Assembly (NCBI GenBank): GCA_002841495.1
Contig: PGZV01000012.1
Location: 1 to 59,990, forward strand
Direction of reading: 5' to 3'
Length of the DNA stretch: 59,990 nucleotides
Source of the DNA: Firmicutes bacterium HGW-Firmicutes-2
GTDB taxonomy: Bacteria > Bacillota > Clostridia > Lachnospirales > Vallitaleaceae
The notes below the pieces were generated by a model that worked only from the letters and a program-made list of their open reading frames with translations, was not told the DNA's origin and searched no databases. The number at the start of each line of letters is the position of its first letter. Position 1 is the stretch's first letter. Below, in pieces: positions 43,735 to 53,613 of this stretch. Made by a program: the position numbers and the translations under genes.

Positions 43735-44979
43735 ATGGATATAAAAATCAAAGATGTAAAAGTGATCCTAACAGCACCGGAAGGTATCAATTTAATTGTT
43801 GTTAAGATCATTACAACAGAACCGGGTTTATATGGTTTAGGTTGTGCAACCTTTGCGTATAGGCACTTGGCAGTTAAGAATCTGATTGAAAACTATATAA
43901 GACCCTTGGTTATAGGACAAGAGGTATCAAAAATCGAGCAAATATGGCACTTGATGCATAATAATGCTTATTGGAGAAATGGTCCAATTGAGAACAATGC
44001 TATATCGGGTATTGATATGGCACTGTGGGATATTAAAGGCAAGCTTGCCAATATGCCGGTTTATGATTTATTGGGAGGCAAATGTAGGGAAGGTGTTCCG
44101 ATCTATCGTCATGCAGATGGTAAAGATGTCAATGAGATTTGTGAGAATATTAGTAAGTACCAAGAACAAGGCATCACAAATATTCGTTGTCAATTAGGCG
44201 GCTATGGTGGTACTTATGGTGATGCTCCGATGACGGCACCGACCGGATCTCCAAAAGGTGTCTATCTGGATTCTAAAACCTATATGCGCGATACGATTAA
44301 GTTGTTTGAAGATATTCGCAGCAAAGTTGGCTATGATATAGGACTGTGCCATGATGTTCATGAAAGAATCAGACCGATAGAAGCCATTAAATTCGCTAAG
44401 GAATTAGAACAATTTGATTTGCTTTTTCTTGAGGATGCCATTCCTTTGGATCAGGGTGAATGGATGCGCCAATTGCGAGATAAGACCATCATTCCATTAG
44501 CTCAAGGAGAGTTATTCAACAATCCATATGAGTGGAAGTTTATGATTACCGAGCAATTAATAGATTATATCCGTATTCATATCAGTCAGATTGGTGGCAT
44601 ATCTCCAGCCAGAAAGCTTCAAATATTTGCAGAACAATTTGGTGTCAAAACAGCATGGCACGGACCGGGCGATATGTCGCCTTTGGCACATGCAGCCAAT
44701 ATTCATATTGATTTGGCAGCACATAATTTTGGTATACAGGAATGGTCTGGTACAGAACCACCAAACTTTGTTATTCAAGACCTTAAAGGACCAAGAGAAG
44801 CATTGTTAGACGTTTTCCCAGGACTTCCGGAATATAGGAATGGCTATGTCTATGCAAATGATCAGCCAGGACTGGGTGTTGATATTAATGAAGAAGAAGC
44901 AGCAAAATACCCTTGTGAGAACACCGTAACAACATGGACTCAAACACGGTTACGTGATGGTACCCTACAAACACCATAA
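43735..44979 (+). CDS. ManD/RspA-type sugar-acid dehydratase (enolase superfamily)
   Basis: Mandelate racemase/enolase superfamily member of 414 residues, of the D-mannonate/D-gluconate dehydratase subgroup. Metal ligands are D207, E233 and E259, and H209 (HDVH) and H309 (AWHGPGD) are the usual subgroup active-site histidines. NAYWRNGP near 77 and the C-terminal PGLGVDINEEEAAKYP stretch are diagnostic. The product would be 2-keto-3-deoxygluconate. Many members are slow or have lost activity, so the true substrate needs assay. GGAG (43722-43725) supports ATG 43735. It follows the GntR gene and closes the first half of the island. Confidence 0.85.
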   Translation: MDIKIKDVKVILTAPEGINLIVVKIITTEPGLYGLGCATFAYRHLAVKNLIENYIRPLVIGQEVSKIEQIWHLMHNNAYWRNGPIENNAISGIDMALWDIKGKLANMPVYDLLGGKCREGVPIYRHADGKDVNEICENISKYQEQGITNIRCQLGGYGGTYGDAPMTAPTGSPKGVYLDSKTYMRDTIKLFEDIRSKVGYDIGLCHDVHERIRPIEAIKFAKELEQFDLLFLEDAIPLDQGEWMRQLRDKTIIPLAQGELFNNPYEWKFMITEQLIDYIRIHISQIGGISPARKLQIFAEQFGVKTAWHGPGDMSPLAHAANIHIDLAAHNFGIQEWSGTEPPNFVIQDLKGPREALLDVFPGLPEYRNGYVYANDQPGLGVDINEEEAAKYPCENTVTTWTQTRLRDGTLQTP

Positions 44980-45004
44980 ACCACCCCCCCTATTTTTATA
45001 TAAT

Positions 45005-45038
45005 AAGAAAGCTTATACCATTTGGTATAAGCTTTCTT
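45005..45038. terminator. Strong terminator between the two halves of the island
   Basis: AAGAAAGCTTATACC (45005-45019) and GGTATAAGCTTTCTT (45024-45038) form a perfect 15-bp stem with a 4-base loop. The stem's own terminal A and T runs allow action on either strand. Confidence 0.85.
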
Positions 45039-45077
45039 GATGCGTAGCATTGCCATTCAAACCTTAATGAATAGGAT

Positions 45078-45106
45078 TTGACAAAAAAATAAATTCTCTA
45101 TACAAT
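45078..45106 (+). promoter_or_regulatory. Promoter of cdaR
   Basis: TTGACA (45078-45083), 17 bases, TACAAT (45101-45106), 38 bases before the start codon. Confidence 0.8.
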
Positions 45107-45144
45107 AAAGCCATTAGAGTGGTTTTTGAAAGAAGGTATATTTT

Positions 45145-46284
45145 ATGTCCATCCTAGAACCGGCACTGGCCCAAAAATTTATAGAAAAAACAGCTAAAAA
45201 TCTTGAGTTCAACATTAATATTATGAACGATCAAGGTATCATCATAGCCAGCAAAGACGCTTCTCGTATTGGTGACTTTCATGAGGTTGCTTCGAGCATG
45301 TTAAACGGTACATTAGATACCGGCGTAGTGGATGAAAATCAAAAGTATCTTGGCACCAAACCGGGTGTGAATATGTTTATAGATTATAAGCATAAGCATG
45401 TTGGTGTCATCTGTGTAACAGGGAATCCTGAAAATGTAAAGGCGTTTGCCGGTCTGGTCAAGACATCTATGGAGGCCATGCTTGAATATGAGCTTCAAAT
45501 GGAAGGGGAAAGACGTCGTAAAAATAAAGCAGAACAGTTTTTATATTATTTACTGTTTAATGAGACCGTAGATCTTGCTGTGGCTGGGAAAATGGCAGAA
45601 GGTTTAGAGCTTAAAAGAGATATCCTTAGGGTATGTCTACTTATTAAATATGATGCCCAGTACCAACCTAGGAAAATGATAGAGGCACTTACAAAAGCAG
45701 AAGGACATTCTTATCAGGATATTATTACCGTTGCCAGAAATGATGATATCATCTTGTTTAAGGCCTTAGGTGGTGACCTGATGGATTCTATTCAAGGCTA
45801 TAAGGAATTGCTGGATGCGTATATACAGTCATTTGTCAAAAGGCTACCGGAAGGTTATCAAGAGGATAAGATTTGCTTTTTTGTAGGTTCCTTGCAAATG
45901 GACATTAACCATTTTAAAGAATCTTTTATCCATGCTCAAGAGTTAGGACTTCGAATTAAAGCGGATAACGGTATTTATTATTTTAACGAATGTGTTCTGG
46001 ATTATTATAGAAGTCTTGCAACAATCAAAGCTTATGATAATGCTTTTAATGTTTATGGTATGCTACTTTCAGAAGATGATCAGATTCAACTCATTGAGAT
46101 CGTAGATGCTTTGTATAAGAACAATTATAATGTTGTTTATACAGCTAAGGACCTTTTTATTCATAGAAATACTTTGCTCTTTAGACTTAATAAACTAAAA
46201 GGGCTGCTCAACATTGATCCTGTTGCCAATGCAAGTGACCGAGAGTTTTTAAATGAATTGGCCTATTATTTTAAACACAAGTAG
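45145..46284 (+). CDS. cdaR: Sugar diacid regulator (CdaR family)
   Basis: A 379-residue transcription activator. The N-terminal diacid-recognition domain (about 5-120) would sense glucarate, galactarate or glycerate, and the C-terminus ends in a PucR-type helix-turn-helix (about 325-375) with the RNTLLFRLNKL motif. In Escherichia coli CdaR activates the gar and gud genes. Here it directly precedes garR-gudD, the matching set, so the role carries over. GAAGG precedes the ATG, and it has its own promoter and terminator, so it is a single-gene unit. Confidence 0.9.
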   Translation: MSILEPALAQKFIEKTAKNLEFNINIMNDQGIIIASKDASRIGDFHEVASSMLNGTLDTGVVDENQKYLGTKPGVNMFIDYKHKHVGVICVTGNPENVKAFAGLVKTSMEAMLEYELQMEGERRRKNKAEQFLYYLLFNETVDLAVAGKMAEGLELKRDILRVCLLIKYDAQYQPRKMIEALTKAEGHSYQDIITVARNDDIILFKALGGDLMDSIQGYKELLDAYIQSFVKRLPEGYQEDKICFFVGSLQMDINHFKESFIHAQELGLRIKADNGIYYFNECVLDYYRSLATIKAYDNAFNVYGMLLSEDDQIQLIEIVDALYKNNYNVVYTAKDLFIHRNTLLFRLNKLKGLLNIDPVANASDREFLNELAYYFKHK

Positions 46285-46332
46285 AAGGTTCTATTTCAAT
46301 CATACTAGGCATAATAGACGAAATAATTAAAG

Positions 46333-46378
46333 ATGAGACCATTATTTGTACATACCATACAAGTATTGGTCTCATTTT
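46333..46378 (+). terminator. Terminator after cdaR
   Basis: ATGAGACCA (46333-46341) pairs with TGGTCTCAT (46367-46375) and four T follow. The 25-base loop contains TTTGTACATACCATACAAGT (46345-46364), resembling the GntR-type motif. Confidence 0.65.
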
Positions 46379-46401
46379 AATATAGGAAGGACATGTTCAT
46401 C

Positions 46402-46422
46402 AACGTTGACCCACGTTATAAT
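46402..46422 (+). promoter_or_regulatory. Likely promoter and operator of garR
   Basis: TATAAT (46417-46422) is a good -10 box with a poor -35. AACGT (46402-46406) and ACGTT (46413-46417) are inverted arms six bases apart just upstream, a candidate activator site, possibly for CdaR. Confidence 0.4.
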
Positions 46423-46472
46423 GATGTTAGTCAAAAAAAGAACCGTTAATAATTGGATATAGGAGGCACAAC

Positions 46473-47360
46473 ATGAAAGTAGGATTTATTGGACTTGGCA
46501 TCATGGGTAAACCCATGAGCAAGAACTTAATTAAAGCAGGACATGAACTGGTGGTTTGTGATTTTAATAAGGGTGCTGTAGATGAGATTGTATCTCTTGG
46601 TGCAACATCTGCAGAGAATGGCTCAGAAGTTGCAAAGGTGTGTGATGTTATTATCACCATGTTACCGAATTCACCTCACGTTAGAAGTGTGGCACTTGGA
46701 GAAAACGGCATCATGGAAGCGGCAAAATCAGGTACTGTCGTGATTGACATGAGTTCAATTGATCCTGTTGAGAGTAAAGCGATTGGTGAAGAATTGGCTA
46801 AAATCGGTGTGGACATGTTGGATGCACCTGTAAGTGGAGGTGAACCCAAGGCTATTGACGGCACACTATCCGTTATGGTAGGTGGTAAAAAAGCAACTTT
46901 TGATCGTTTCTATGATTTATTAATGACGATGGCAGGTTCGGCCGTTTATGTGGGTGAACTTGGATCCGGTAATATAACTAAACTGGCCAATCAGATTATC
47001 GTAGCCCTTAATATATCAGCGGTATCAGAAGCGTTGACTTTTGCAAGTAAAGCAGGGGCAAATCCGGAGTTGGTTTATCAAGCCATTCGTGGTGGATTAG
47101 CAGGATCTACCGTACTGGATGCTAAGGCACCTATGATGTTAGATCGTAATTTCAACCCAGGATTTAAGATAGAATTGCACATCAAAGATCTAACAAATGC
47201 ACTTAATGCGAGTCATGCAGTTGGCGCAGCCGTACCACTCACAGCGCAGGTCATGGAAATGATGCAAGTGCTTAAGATTGATGGCTTCGAAAAAGAGGAT
47301 CACTGTAGTCTATTGAAGTATTATGAGAAGTTAACCAACGTTGAGATTAAAAGAGCTTAA
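46473..47360 (+). CDS. garR: 2-hydroxy-3-oxopropionate (tartronate semialdehyde) reductase
   Basis: NAD(P)H-dependent beta-hydroxyacid dehydrogenase of 295 residues that reduces tartronate semialdehyde to D-glycerate. Nucleotide motif GLGIMG is at 7-12, the substrate loop is DAPVSGGEPKAIDGTLSVMVGG (about 118-138), and the catalytic Lys is K170 in GNITKLANQ. In the glucarate/galactarate pathway it follows the aldolase, and glycerate kinase follows it; both are encoded downstream. AGGAGG lies before the ATG. It opens the garR-gudD transcript. Confidence 0.92.
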   Translation: MKVGFIGLGIMGKPMSKNLIKAGHELVVCDFNKGAVDEIVSLGATSAENGSEVAKVCDVIITMLPNSPHVRSVALGENGIMEAAKSGTVVIDMSSIDPVESKAIGEELAKIGVDMLDAPVSGGEPKAIDGTLSVMVGGKKATFDRFYDLLMTMAGSAVYVGELGSGNITKLANQIIVALNISAVSEALTFASKAGANPELVYQAIRGGLAGSTVLDAKAPMMLDRNFNPGFKIELHIKDLTNALNASHAVGAAVPLTAQVMEMMQVLKIDGFEKEDHCSLLKYYEKLTNVEIKRA

Positions 47361-47398
47361 GTAAGATCTATTAATTTAGGATTGAAAGGAAGTATAAG

Positions 47399-48724
47399 AT
47401 GACGCCAACAATTGTGAAAATGGATGTTTACCCAGTTGCAGGTAAAGATTGCATGTTATTAAATCTTAGCGGTGCACATGCACCTTATTTTACTAGAAAT
47501 ATTGTCATACTGACAGGCAGCAATGGTGAAACAGGCCTTGGTGAAGTACCGGGTGGAGAAAAAATTACCAAGGCACTGGAAAAGACCAAAGAACTTGTCG
47601 TCGGTACCAGTATCGGTGACTATAAGAATACACTTCTTAAAGTTCAAAAATCTATGCAAGGCGACAAAGAAGATGTAAGGGGTCAACAGACCTTTGATCT
47701 TAGAACAGGTGTACACGTTGTAACGGCCATTGAAGCCCCTTTACTGGACTTGCTTGGCAAACACTTGGGTGTTCCTGTAGCTTCACTTCTTGGTGAGGGT
47801 ATGCAAAGAGATAAGGTAAGAATGCTGGGCTATCTTTTTTATGTAGCCAATCGAAATAAGACAGATTTACCTTATGACAGCAATCCTGACAGTGATTGTG
47901 ATTGGTACCGTTTACGCCATGAAGAAGCGATGACACCGGAGAGTATCGTTGCTCTGGCAAAAGCATCTAAAGATAAATACGGATTTTCAGATTTTAAGTT
48001 AAAAGGCGGCGTCCTTGAAGGTAAAGAAGAAATTAAGGCGGTAAGAGCTTTAAAGGAAGCCTTTCCTGAGGCTAGGATTACCTTAGATCCGAATGGTGGT
48101 TGGTTACTGCAAGAGGCTATAGAACTCTGCAAGGACCTACATGGTGTTTTAACTTATTGTGAGGATCCTTGTGGCGCGGAAGGGGTATTTTCAGGTAGAG
48201 AAATCTTGGCAGAGTTTAGAAGAGCAACAGGTCTACCAACAGCTACCAATATGATCGCCACAGATTGGCGGGAGATGACCCATTCCATGGCCTTACAGTC
48301 CGTGGATATACCTCTTGCTGACCCACATTTTTGGACCATGTCAGGATCGGTTCGAGTGGGTCAGATGTGTCATGATTTTGGTCTGACTTGGGGTTGCCAT
48401 TCGAACAATCATTTTGATATCTCATTAGCAATGGTGGCACATTCAGCGGCAGCTGTGCCGGGTAACATTAATGCCATAGATACCCACTGGATATGGCAGG
48501 AGGGCGCAGAGAGACTAACGAAAGCGCCAATGGAAATCATAGATGGCTGTATAGAAATCTCAGCAAAGCCGGGACTTGGTATTGAGGTGGACATGGATCA
48601 AGTCAAGCGTGCCCATGAAGTCTACATAGCCAATTGCCTTGGCGGTAGAGATGATAGCATCGGTATGCAATATCTTATACCGGGTTGGCGATTTGATCCA
48701 AAGAGACCTTGTTTGGTTCGATAA
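47399..48724 (+). CDS. gudD: D-glucarate dehydratase
   Basis: Enolase-superfamily enzyme of 441 residues that dehydrates D-glucarate (and L-idarate) to 5-keto-4-deoxy-D-glucarate. The N-terminal [15 protein letters not shown] stretch is diagnostic. Catalytic K202 lies in FKLKGG, metal ligands are D230, E255 and N284 and the partner base is H334 in CHSNNHFD. The C-terminal GMQYLIPGW is also conserved. Length and motifs match GudD more than the GudX paralog. AAAGGAAG precedes the ATG, 38 bases after garR. Confidence 0.95.
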   Translation: MTPTIVKMDVYPVAGKDCMLLNLSGAHAPYFTRNIVILTGSNGETGLGEVPGGEKITKALEKTKELVVGTSIGDYKNTLLKVQKSMQGDKEDVRGQQTFDLRTGVHVVTAIEAPLLDLLGKHLGVPVASLLGEGMQRDKVRMLGYLFYVANRNKTDLPYDSNPDSDCDWYRLRHEEAMTPESIVALAKASKDKYGFSDFKLKGGVLEGKEEIKAVRALKEAFPEARITLDPNGGWLLQEAIELCKDLHGVLTYCEDPCGAEGVFSGREILAEFRRATGLPTATNMIATDWREMTHSMALQSVDIPLADPHFWTMSGSVRVGQMCHDFGLTWGCHSNNHFDISLAMVAHSAAAVPGNINAIDTHWIWQEGAERLTKAPMEIIDGCIEISAKPGLGIEVDMDQVKRAHEVYIANCLGGRDDSIGMQYLIPGWRFDPKRPCLVR

Positions 48725-48760
48725 ATAGAAGAAATTGAACAAATGGATTAAACTAAAGCA

Positions 48761-48794
48761 CCTATAACTTGATAAAGTTCAAGTTTATTATAGG
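48761..48794 (+). other. Stem-loop between gudD and tctC
   Basis: CCTATAA (48761-48767) pairs with TTATAGG (48788-48794), and inside it ACTTGA (48767-48772) pairs with TCAAGT (48779-48784). No T run. It could be an operator or an mRNA structure. Confidence 0.45.
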
Positions 48795-48820
48795 AATACA
48801 AGTGAAAAAGGAGAAGAGAA

Positions 48821-49849
48821 ATGAAAAAAGTATTGGTACTGTTTATGGTGGTGTTATTAGCAGCAACAAGTTTGGCGGGATGTAAAAAAGAAGAAACAAC
48901 GACCTTTGATGGGAAAAATGTAAGAGTCGTCATCGGTTCCACATCAACAACAGGGGATTCGTATATGATTGCTGACATGGCGATGCGTTATTTGTCAAAA
49001 GCGCTAAATGCAAACACAAAAGTAGATGCTGTTGGGGCAGGACCTGCGTTTGAGACAATAGCCAAAGCGGATCCGGATGGCAACACAATTATGATGTTCC
49101 ATGATATGACTTATCTTGGCATATCCTTTGGTGCCTTTGATGAGCAATATGGTCTTGAGAATATGGTAATTGGTCCCCGTATCGGTCTCAACCCAGGTGG
49201 ATGTTTTGCGGCATCAGCAGATGCACCATACGATGATATGAAAGAAATGGCAGATTACTTAGCAGCTAACCCAGATAAAATCGTACGTGCTGCTGTTGAA
49301 GCCGGCGGCGTATCCCATATCGGATTTATTTCTTATTATGAATGGGTTGTAGATGCTTATGGCCAAGATGTAGCCGATCGAGTTGTCGTGGTTGTTGGTG
49401 GTTCTACAGCTGAAAAATCTCAAATGCTTTGGGATGGTAATACAGACATTATTTTTGCTGACTATTCTTCCTTACTTCAATATACAGAAGAAGGCGTAGA
49501 AGACCAACTTAAGATGAAATTTGTAGCTTTGTTAGATAAAATTGATGGAACGGACATCCCTACTTTTGCAGATCTTGGTGTAACCTTAAACAATGAGCCT
49601 TTTGCCTTTTCTAAAGAGTTTGTCATCTATCTTCCAAAAGAAACACCTCAAGCTTTTGTTGATGAATTAGACAAAGCAGCCCTTGAGATTTCGAAAGATC
49701 AAGCTTTTATTGATGATATGGCAAAATTGACGTATAAGGTGGCATACTTATCTTCAGCAGATACAAAAACACATATTATGGCAAAACGAGATTCATTAGA
49801 TGCTTTAATTAAAGCAGCACCATCCCTAGACGTATTGACTGTACAATAA
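48821..49849 (+). CDS. tctC: Tripartite tricarboxylate transporter substrate-binding protein (TctC/Bug family)
   Basis: Extracellular lipoprotein of 342 residues. The lipobox LAGC gives lipidated C21. The mature part has the Bug-type fold, with GAGPAFETIAKADPDGNTIM near 67-86 matching the family's first ligand loop. It would bind a dicarboxylate; location between gudD and garD points to glucarate or galactarate. AAAAAGGAGAAG precedes the ATG. The membrane parts TctB and TctA follow, separated by a terminator-like hairpin. Confidence 0.88.
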   Translation: MKKVLVLFMVVLLAATSLAGCKKEETTTFDGKNVRVVIGSTSTTGDSYMIADMAMRYLSKALNANTKVDAVGAGPAFETIAKADPDGNTIMMFHDMTYLGISFGAFDEQYGLENMVIGPRIGLNPGGCFAASADAPYDDMKEMADYLAANPDKIVRAAVEAGGVSHIGFISYYEWVVDAYGQDVADRVVVVVGGSTAEKSQMLWDGNTDIIFADYSSLLQYTEEGVEDQLKMKFVALLDKIDGTDIPTFADLGVTLNNEPFAFSKEFVIYLPKETPQAFVDELDKAALEISKDQAFIDDMAKLTYKVAYLSSADTKTHIMAKRDSLDALIKAAPSLDVLTVQ

Positions 49850-49883
49850 GGTATGTGTGATTTAAAATAGTGATAAAGACTTG

Positions 49884-49920
49884 TGAGGGTAGAGCGTTCG
49901 TCCTTCTACCCTCATTTTTT
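49884..49920 (+). terminator. Terminator-like hairpin between tctC and tctB
   Basis: TGAGGGTAGA (49884-49893) pairs perfectly with TCTACCCTCA (49905-49914), then six T (49915-49920). As an internal attenuator it would leave tctC more strongly expressed than tctBA. Confidence 0.75.
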
Positions 49921-49980
49921 CTAAGTGACACAATATAAAGCAATAAGACTCAAAGTAACATATAGAAGGAGTAATAAACA

Positions 49981-50391
49981 ATGTCAGACTTATTTAAAAT
50001 TAAAATTGTTTACTCACAATCCCATACAATAGGTCCAAAAATTATATTCGGCATACTGGTTATTTTTTCTTTGATTCTTTTGATTCAAGCCATTATGAAA
50101 GCGAAAAAAGAAAATCGTCCACTATTAGATTTTAAGCACAAACATTTTTTTATTGAAAATTATGATCGAGTGAAATTATTCGGAACAGGAATACTCTTGA
50201 TTTTATATATCATGACCATGAACCTTTTAGGCTTTATTCCGGCTGGTATCTTATTCATATCCTTGTTCAACATTCTTTACAAAGGCAGTCGAGAAGTGAA
50301 ATCGATTCTCATATCGATTGGAATCGCCATTTCAGAGACAATGTTGGTATGGTTTATATTCGGTTATATGTTCGGAATTACATTACCATAG
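49981..50391 (+). CDS. tctB: Tripartite tricarboxylate transporter small membrane protein (TctB)
   Basis: A 136-residue membrane protein with about four hydrophobic segments, the poorly conserved small subunit. Sequence similarity alone is weak; the assignment rests on its size, topology and place between TctC and TctA. AGAAGGAG precedes the ATG. Confidence 0.8.
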   Translation: MSDLFKIKIVYSQSHTIGPKIIFGILVIFSLILLIQAIMKAKKENRPLLDFKHKHFFIENYDRVKLFGTGILLILYIMTMNLLGFIPAGILFISLFNILYKGSREVKSILISIGIAISETMLVWFIFGYMFGITLP

Positions 50392-50442
50392 TGATTAGCG
50401 TGTGAAGCTTAGTTTACACTATAGTCCAATAAGAAAGGGAAG

Positions 50443-51933
50443 ATGATAGAGATGATAGAGTTTGGTATTTTAGAAGGTGTAATAGCATTACTTGGCGTGG
50501 TTATAGGTATTATATTTGGTGCACTACCGGGCATGACAGCAACAATGGCGATTGCAATTTTTCTGCCTTTGACCTACGCTTACGATTTAACCACATCTGT
50601 GTATTTACTATTGGGTTTATATGTAGGTGGCATCAGTGGTGGTCTTGTACCTGCGATTCTCATGAATATACCAGGGACACCATCCTCGGTTACAACCGGT
50701 TTTGACGGACATCCTATGGCAATGAAGGGAGAAGGTGTCAGAGCACTTAGAATAGGGATTACAGCGTCTTTGTTCGGTGGCATACTCAGCTTAGTGGTAT
50801 TAGCCTTATTCACACCGGTATTGGCGCGACTTGCCATTAAATTCTCCGCAGTTGAAAAATTCTTAATCATACTTTTTGCCATGACGGTTATTGCCGCCTT
50901 GTCCAAAGGAAAAATGACAAAAGGTATATTCACCGGATTTTTAGGCGTTTTTATATCCCTAATGGGGGTGTTTCCGGATAATCAGACACTAAGACTGGTC
51001 CCCTCTATGTTCTCCATGGAACTACGAGATGGGTTCCAACTTTTACCCGTACTGATTGGACTCTTTGCTTTTTCCCAGCTTTTCCAAGAAGCTGAAAAAG
51101 GGATGAGGCAAACCATGATGCACACGGATATACTAAAAGGACATCAGTCCAAAAAGTTTTCATTCAAAGATTTTAAAGGGCAATTTATCAATATGTTTAG
51201 ATCCGCTTCCATAGGAACTTTTATGGGAATTTTGCCGGGGATTGGTGGTAGTGCAGCCTCATTATTAGCCTATTCTCAGTGTAAAACCTTTTCAAAAAAT
51301 CCTGAGAAATTAGGTACAGGCGCTGTTGAAGGATTGGTTGCCAGTGAATCAGCCAATAATGGTTTAACTGGTGGTGCCTTAGTACCTCTATTGTCTCTTG
51401 GTATTCCCGGCGACAGTACAACAGCCGTTTTAATTGGTGCATTTATCCTTCAAGGTATACAAGTAGGGCCTTTGTTTATAACTCAAAATCCTGTCATATG
51501 GAACACCATATTATTTGCCTTGTTGATCGCCAATATTTTCATGTTCATTGTTATGTTCTATCCTATAAAATACATCGCTAAGATTATCAATATACCTAAA
51601 AACAAACTATATCCAGGTATCATCTTGCTTTGTATTGTAGGTGCATTTTCAACCAGAAGCGGAAATATGGTGGATGTATTTACCTTGGTTATATTTGGTC
51701 TTGTAGGATATATATTTTCTAAGTTGGATTTACCGGTTACGACCTTCCTAATTGGCTTTATCTTAGGACGTGACCTTGAGAAATACTTTATTGATTCTCT
51801 AAAAGGTTCAGGTGGCAATCTAAGTGTCTTTTTCTCAAGACCGATTGGGTTAGCTGTTTGGGTTCTTATTTTTGCTTCCTTAGCCTATGCCTTTTACGAT
51901 AATCGAAAACATCATAAAGAAGCAAGTCTATAG
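50443..51933 (+). CDS. tctA: Tripartite tricarboxylate transporter large membrane protein (TctA)
   Basis: A 496-residue membrane protein with about 11-12 spans. The TctA signatures are present: GALPGMTATMAIAIFLPLTY near 25-45, GGLVPAILMNIPGTPSS near 67-83, a second-half GGSAASLLAY stretch and ALVPLLSLGIPGDSTTAVLIGA near 315. It is the translocation subunit for the acid bound by TctC. AAAGGGA is close to ATG 50443; ATG 50452 is an alternative start. The garD gene follows. Confidence 0.92.
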   Translation: MIEMIEFGILEGVIALLGVVIGIIFGALPGMTATMAIAIFLPLTYAYDLTTSVYLLLGLYVGGISGGLVPAILMNIPGTPSSVTTGFDGHPMAMKGEGVRALRIGITASLFGGILSLVVLALFTPVLARLAIKFSAVEKFLIILFAMTVIAALSKGKMTKGIFTGFLGVFISLMGVFPDNQTLRLVPSMFSMELRDGFQLLPVLIGLFAFSQLFQEAEKGMRQTMMHTDILKGHQSKKFSFKDFKGQFINMFRSASIGTFMGILPGIGGSAASLLAYSQCKTFSKNPEKLGTGAVEGLVASESANNGLTGGALVPLLSLGIPGDSTTAVLIGAFILQGIQVGPLFITQNPVIWNTILFALLIANIFMFIVMFYPIKYIAKIINIPKNKLYPGIILLCIVGAFSTRSGNMVDVFTLVIFGLVGYIFSKLDLPVTTFLIGFILGRDLEKYFIDSLKGSGGNLSVFFSRPIGLAVWVLIFASLAYAFYDNRKHHKEASL

Positions 51934-52051
51934 GATAATAAGAGGTTTAATAACATAGTTAAGCTATAAAATGAGTAGAGAATGATAATAAATACAGTAC
52001 AGAATTAAACGGTATATAACAATGTGTGGCGTACAATAAGAGGAGATCAAT

Positions 52052-53566
52052 ATGGGTAAAAAACCATTATTAATTAGAGTGAATCCTATGGACAATGTGG
52101 AAATTGTCGTAGATGAAGCGGGTATAAAAGCCGGCACAATCCTATCAGACGATTTAACCGCAGTTGAAGATATACCTCAAGGCCATAAAATAGCTCTTCA
52201 AAATCTTGAATTGGGAGAACCCATCATACGATATGGTGAGGTTATAGGCTATGCCAAAGCGTACATTCAAAAAGGCAGTTGGATTGATGAAACCATGGTG
52301 GTGCTTCCGGCAGCTAAGCCACTAGAAGAACTGTCTGTAGCCACCAAAGTACCTGAGCCCTTGCCAGTGCTGGAAGGTCAAACTTTCCTAGGCTATAGAA
52401 ACAAGGATGGTCGTGTGGGTACCAAAAATATGCTCGGCATTACGACCAGTGTTCAATGTGTTGAAGGTGTGCTTAATATTGCAATTGAACAGATAAAAAG
52501 CCTATTGCCAAATTACCCCAATGTGGACGGCATCATGCCGATTAATCATAATTATGGTTGTGGTGTAGCCATTAATGCACCGGAGGCAATTATACCCATT
52601 AGAACCCTTAGGAATCTATCCACACACCCCAACTTTGGTGGTGAGATGTTGATGGTGAGTTTGGGATGTGAGAAGCTTATGCCGGAGCGATTGTTTCCGG
52701 ATATCATGCCTGAAAACTTGGTTATGTTACAAGATGAGATGGGCTTTATGCCCATGGTTGAAGCCATCGTTTTTAAGGCAAAGGTCATCTTAGAGCGATT
52801 GAACAAAAGGGTCCGAGAAGTATGTCCTGTATCGGATTTGGTTATTGGGTTACAATGCGGTGGTAGTGATTCCTTTTCAGGCGTAACCTCTAATCCGGCG
52901 GTTGGCCACGCAGCAGATCTACTGGTTCGAGCCGGTGCTACGGTACTTTTTTCAGAGGTATCCGAAGTGCGAGACGGTGTGCACTTATTAACCCCAAGAG
53001 CCATCAACCAAGAAGTAGGGGAAAAACTCAAAAAAGAAATGGCATGGTATGATGATTATCTAGCCAGAGGTTGTGTGGACCGTGATGCGAACCCTACACC
53101 CGGCAATAAAAAAGGCGGTTTGGCCAATATCGTAGAAAAATCCCTGGGTTCAATAGCAAAATCAGGAACATCAGCGATTGTTGAAGTGTTATCAGCGGGT
53201 GAGAAAGCCACCAAAAAAGGCCTTGTTTATGCCGCAACACCGGCCAGTGATTTTGTATGTGGCACATGTCAGCTTGCTTCAGGTATCACCATGCAAGTCT
53301 TTACAACAGGTAGAGGCACCCCTTATGGCCTTGCTATGGCGCCGGTCATCAAGGTTGCCAGTCGAAATGAATTGGCAGACAGATGGCGTGATCTCATTGA
53401 TATCAATGCGGGGAAAATCGCTACCGGAGAAGCGACCATAGAGTCGGTCGGACAGGAAATTTATGATATGATCCTAGAAGTCGCCAGTGGTAAGAAGCAG
53501 ACTTGGGCAGACCGTTGGGGCATAGAAAATGCTATTTGTCTTTTTAATCCGGCTCCTGTAACCTAA
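52052..53566 (+). CDS. garD: Galactarate dehydratase
   Basis: UxaA-family dehydratase of 504 residues converting galactarate (mucate) to 5-keto-4-deoxy-D-glucarate. The N-terminal SAF domain ([17 protein letters not shown], about 45-75) and the larger catalytic domain ([58 protein letters not shown]) match E. coli GarD along the whole length, more so than altronate dehydratase. Its product is the same as that of GudD, so the two diacids converge here. AGAGGAG precedes the ATG. Confidence 0.93.
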   Translation: MGKKPLLIRVNPMDNVEIVVDEAGIKAGTILSDDLTAVEDIPQGHKIALQNLELGEPIIRYGEVIGYAKAYIQKGSWIDETMVVLPAAKPLEELSVATKVPEPLPVLEGQTFLGYRNKDGRVGTKNMLGITTSVQCVEGVLNIAIEQIKSLLPNYPNVDGIMPINHNYGCGVAINAPEAIIPIRTLRNLSTHPNFGGEMLMVSLGCEKLMPERLFPDIMPENLVMLQDEMGFMPMVEAIVFKAKVILERLNKRVREVCPVSDLVIGLQCGGSDSFSGVTSNPAVGHAADLLVRAGATVLFSEVSEVRDGVHLLTPRAINQEVGEKLKKEMAWYDDYLARGCVDRDANPTPGNKKGGLANIVEKSLGSIAKSGTSAIVEVLSAGEKATKKGLVYAATPASDFVCGTCQLASGITMQVFTTGRGTPYGLAMAPVIKVASRNELADRWRDLIDINAGKIATGEATIESVGQEIYDMILEVASGKKQTWADRWGIENAICLFNPAPVT

Positions 53567-53613
53567 AGGATAGGTGAAATTAATTCATACATATACAATC
53601 AAGGAGGTACTAA

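Noticed and set aside
46345-46364. Fifth GntR operator inside the cdaR terminator loop
   Set aside because: The match is loose and the position in a terminator loop makes operator function doubtful; kept only as a weak note.
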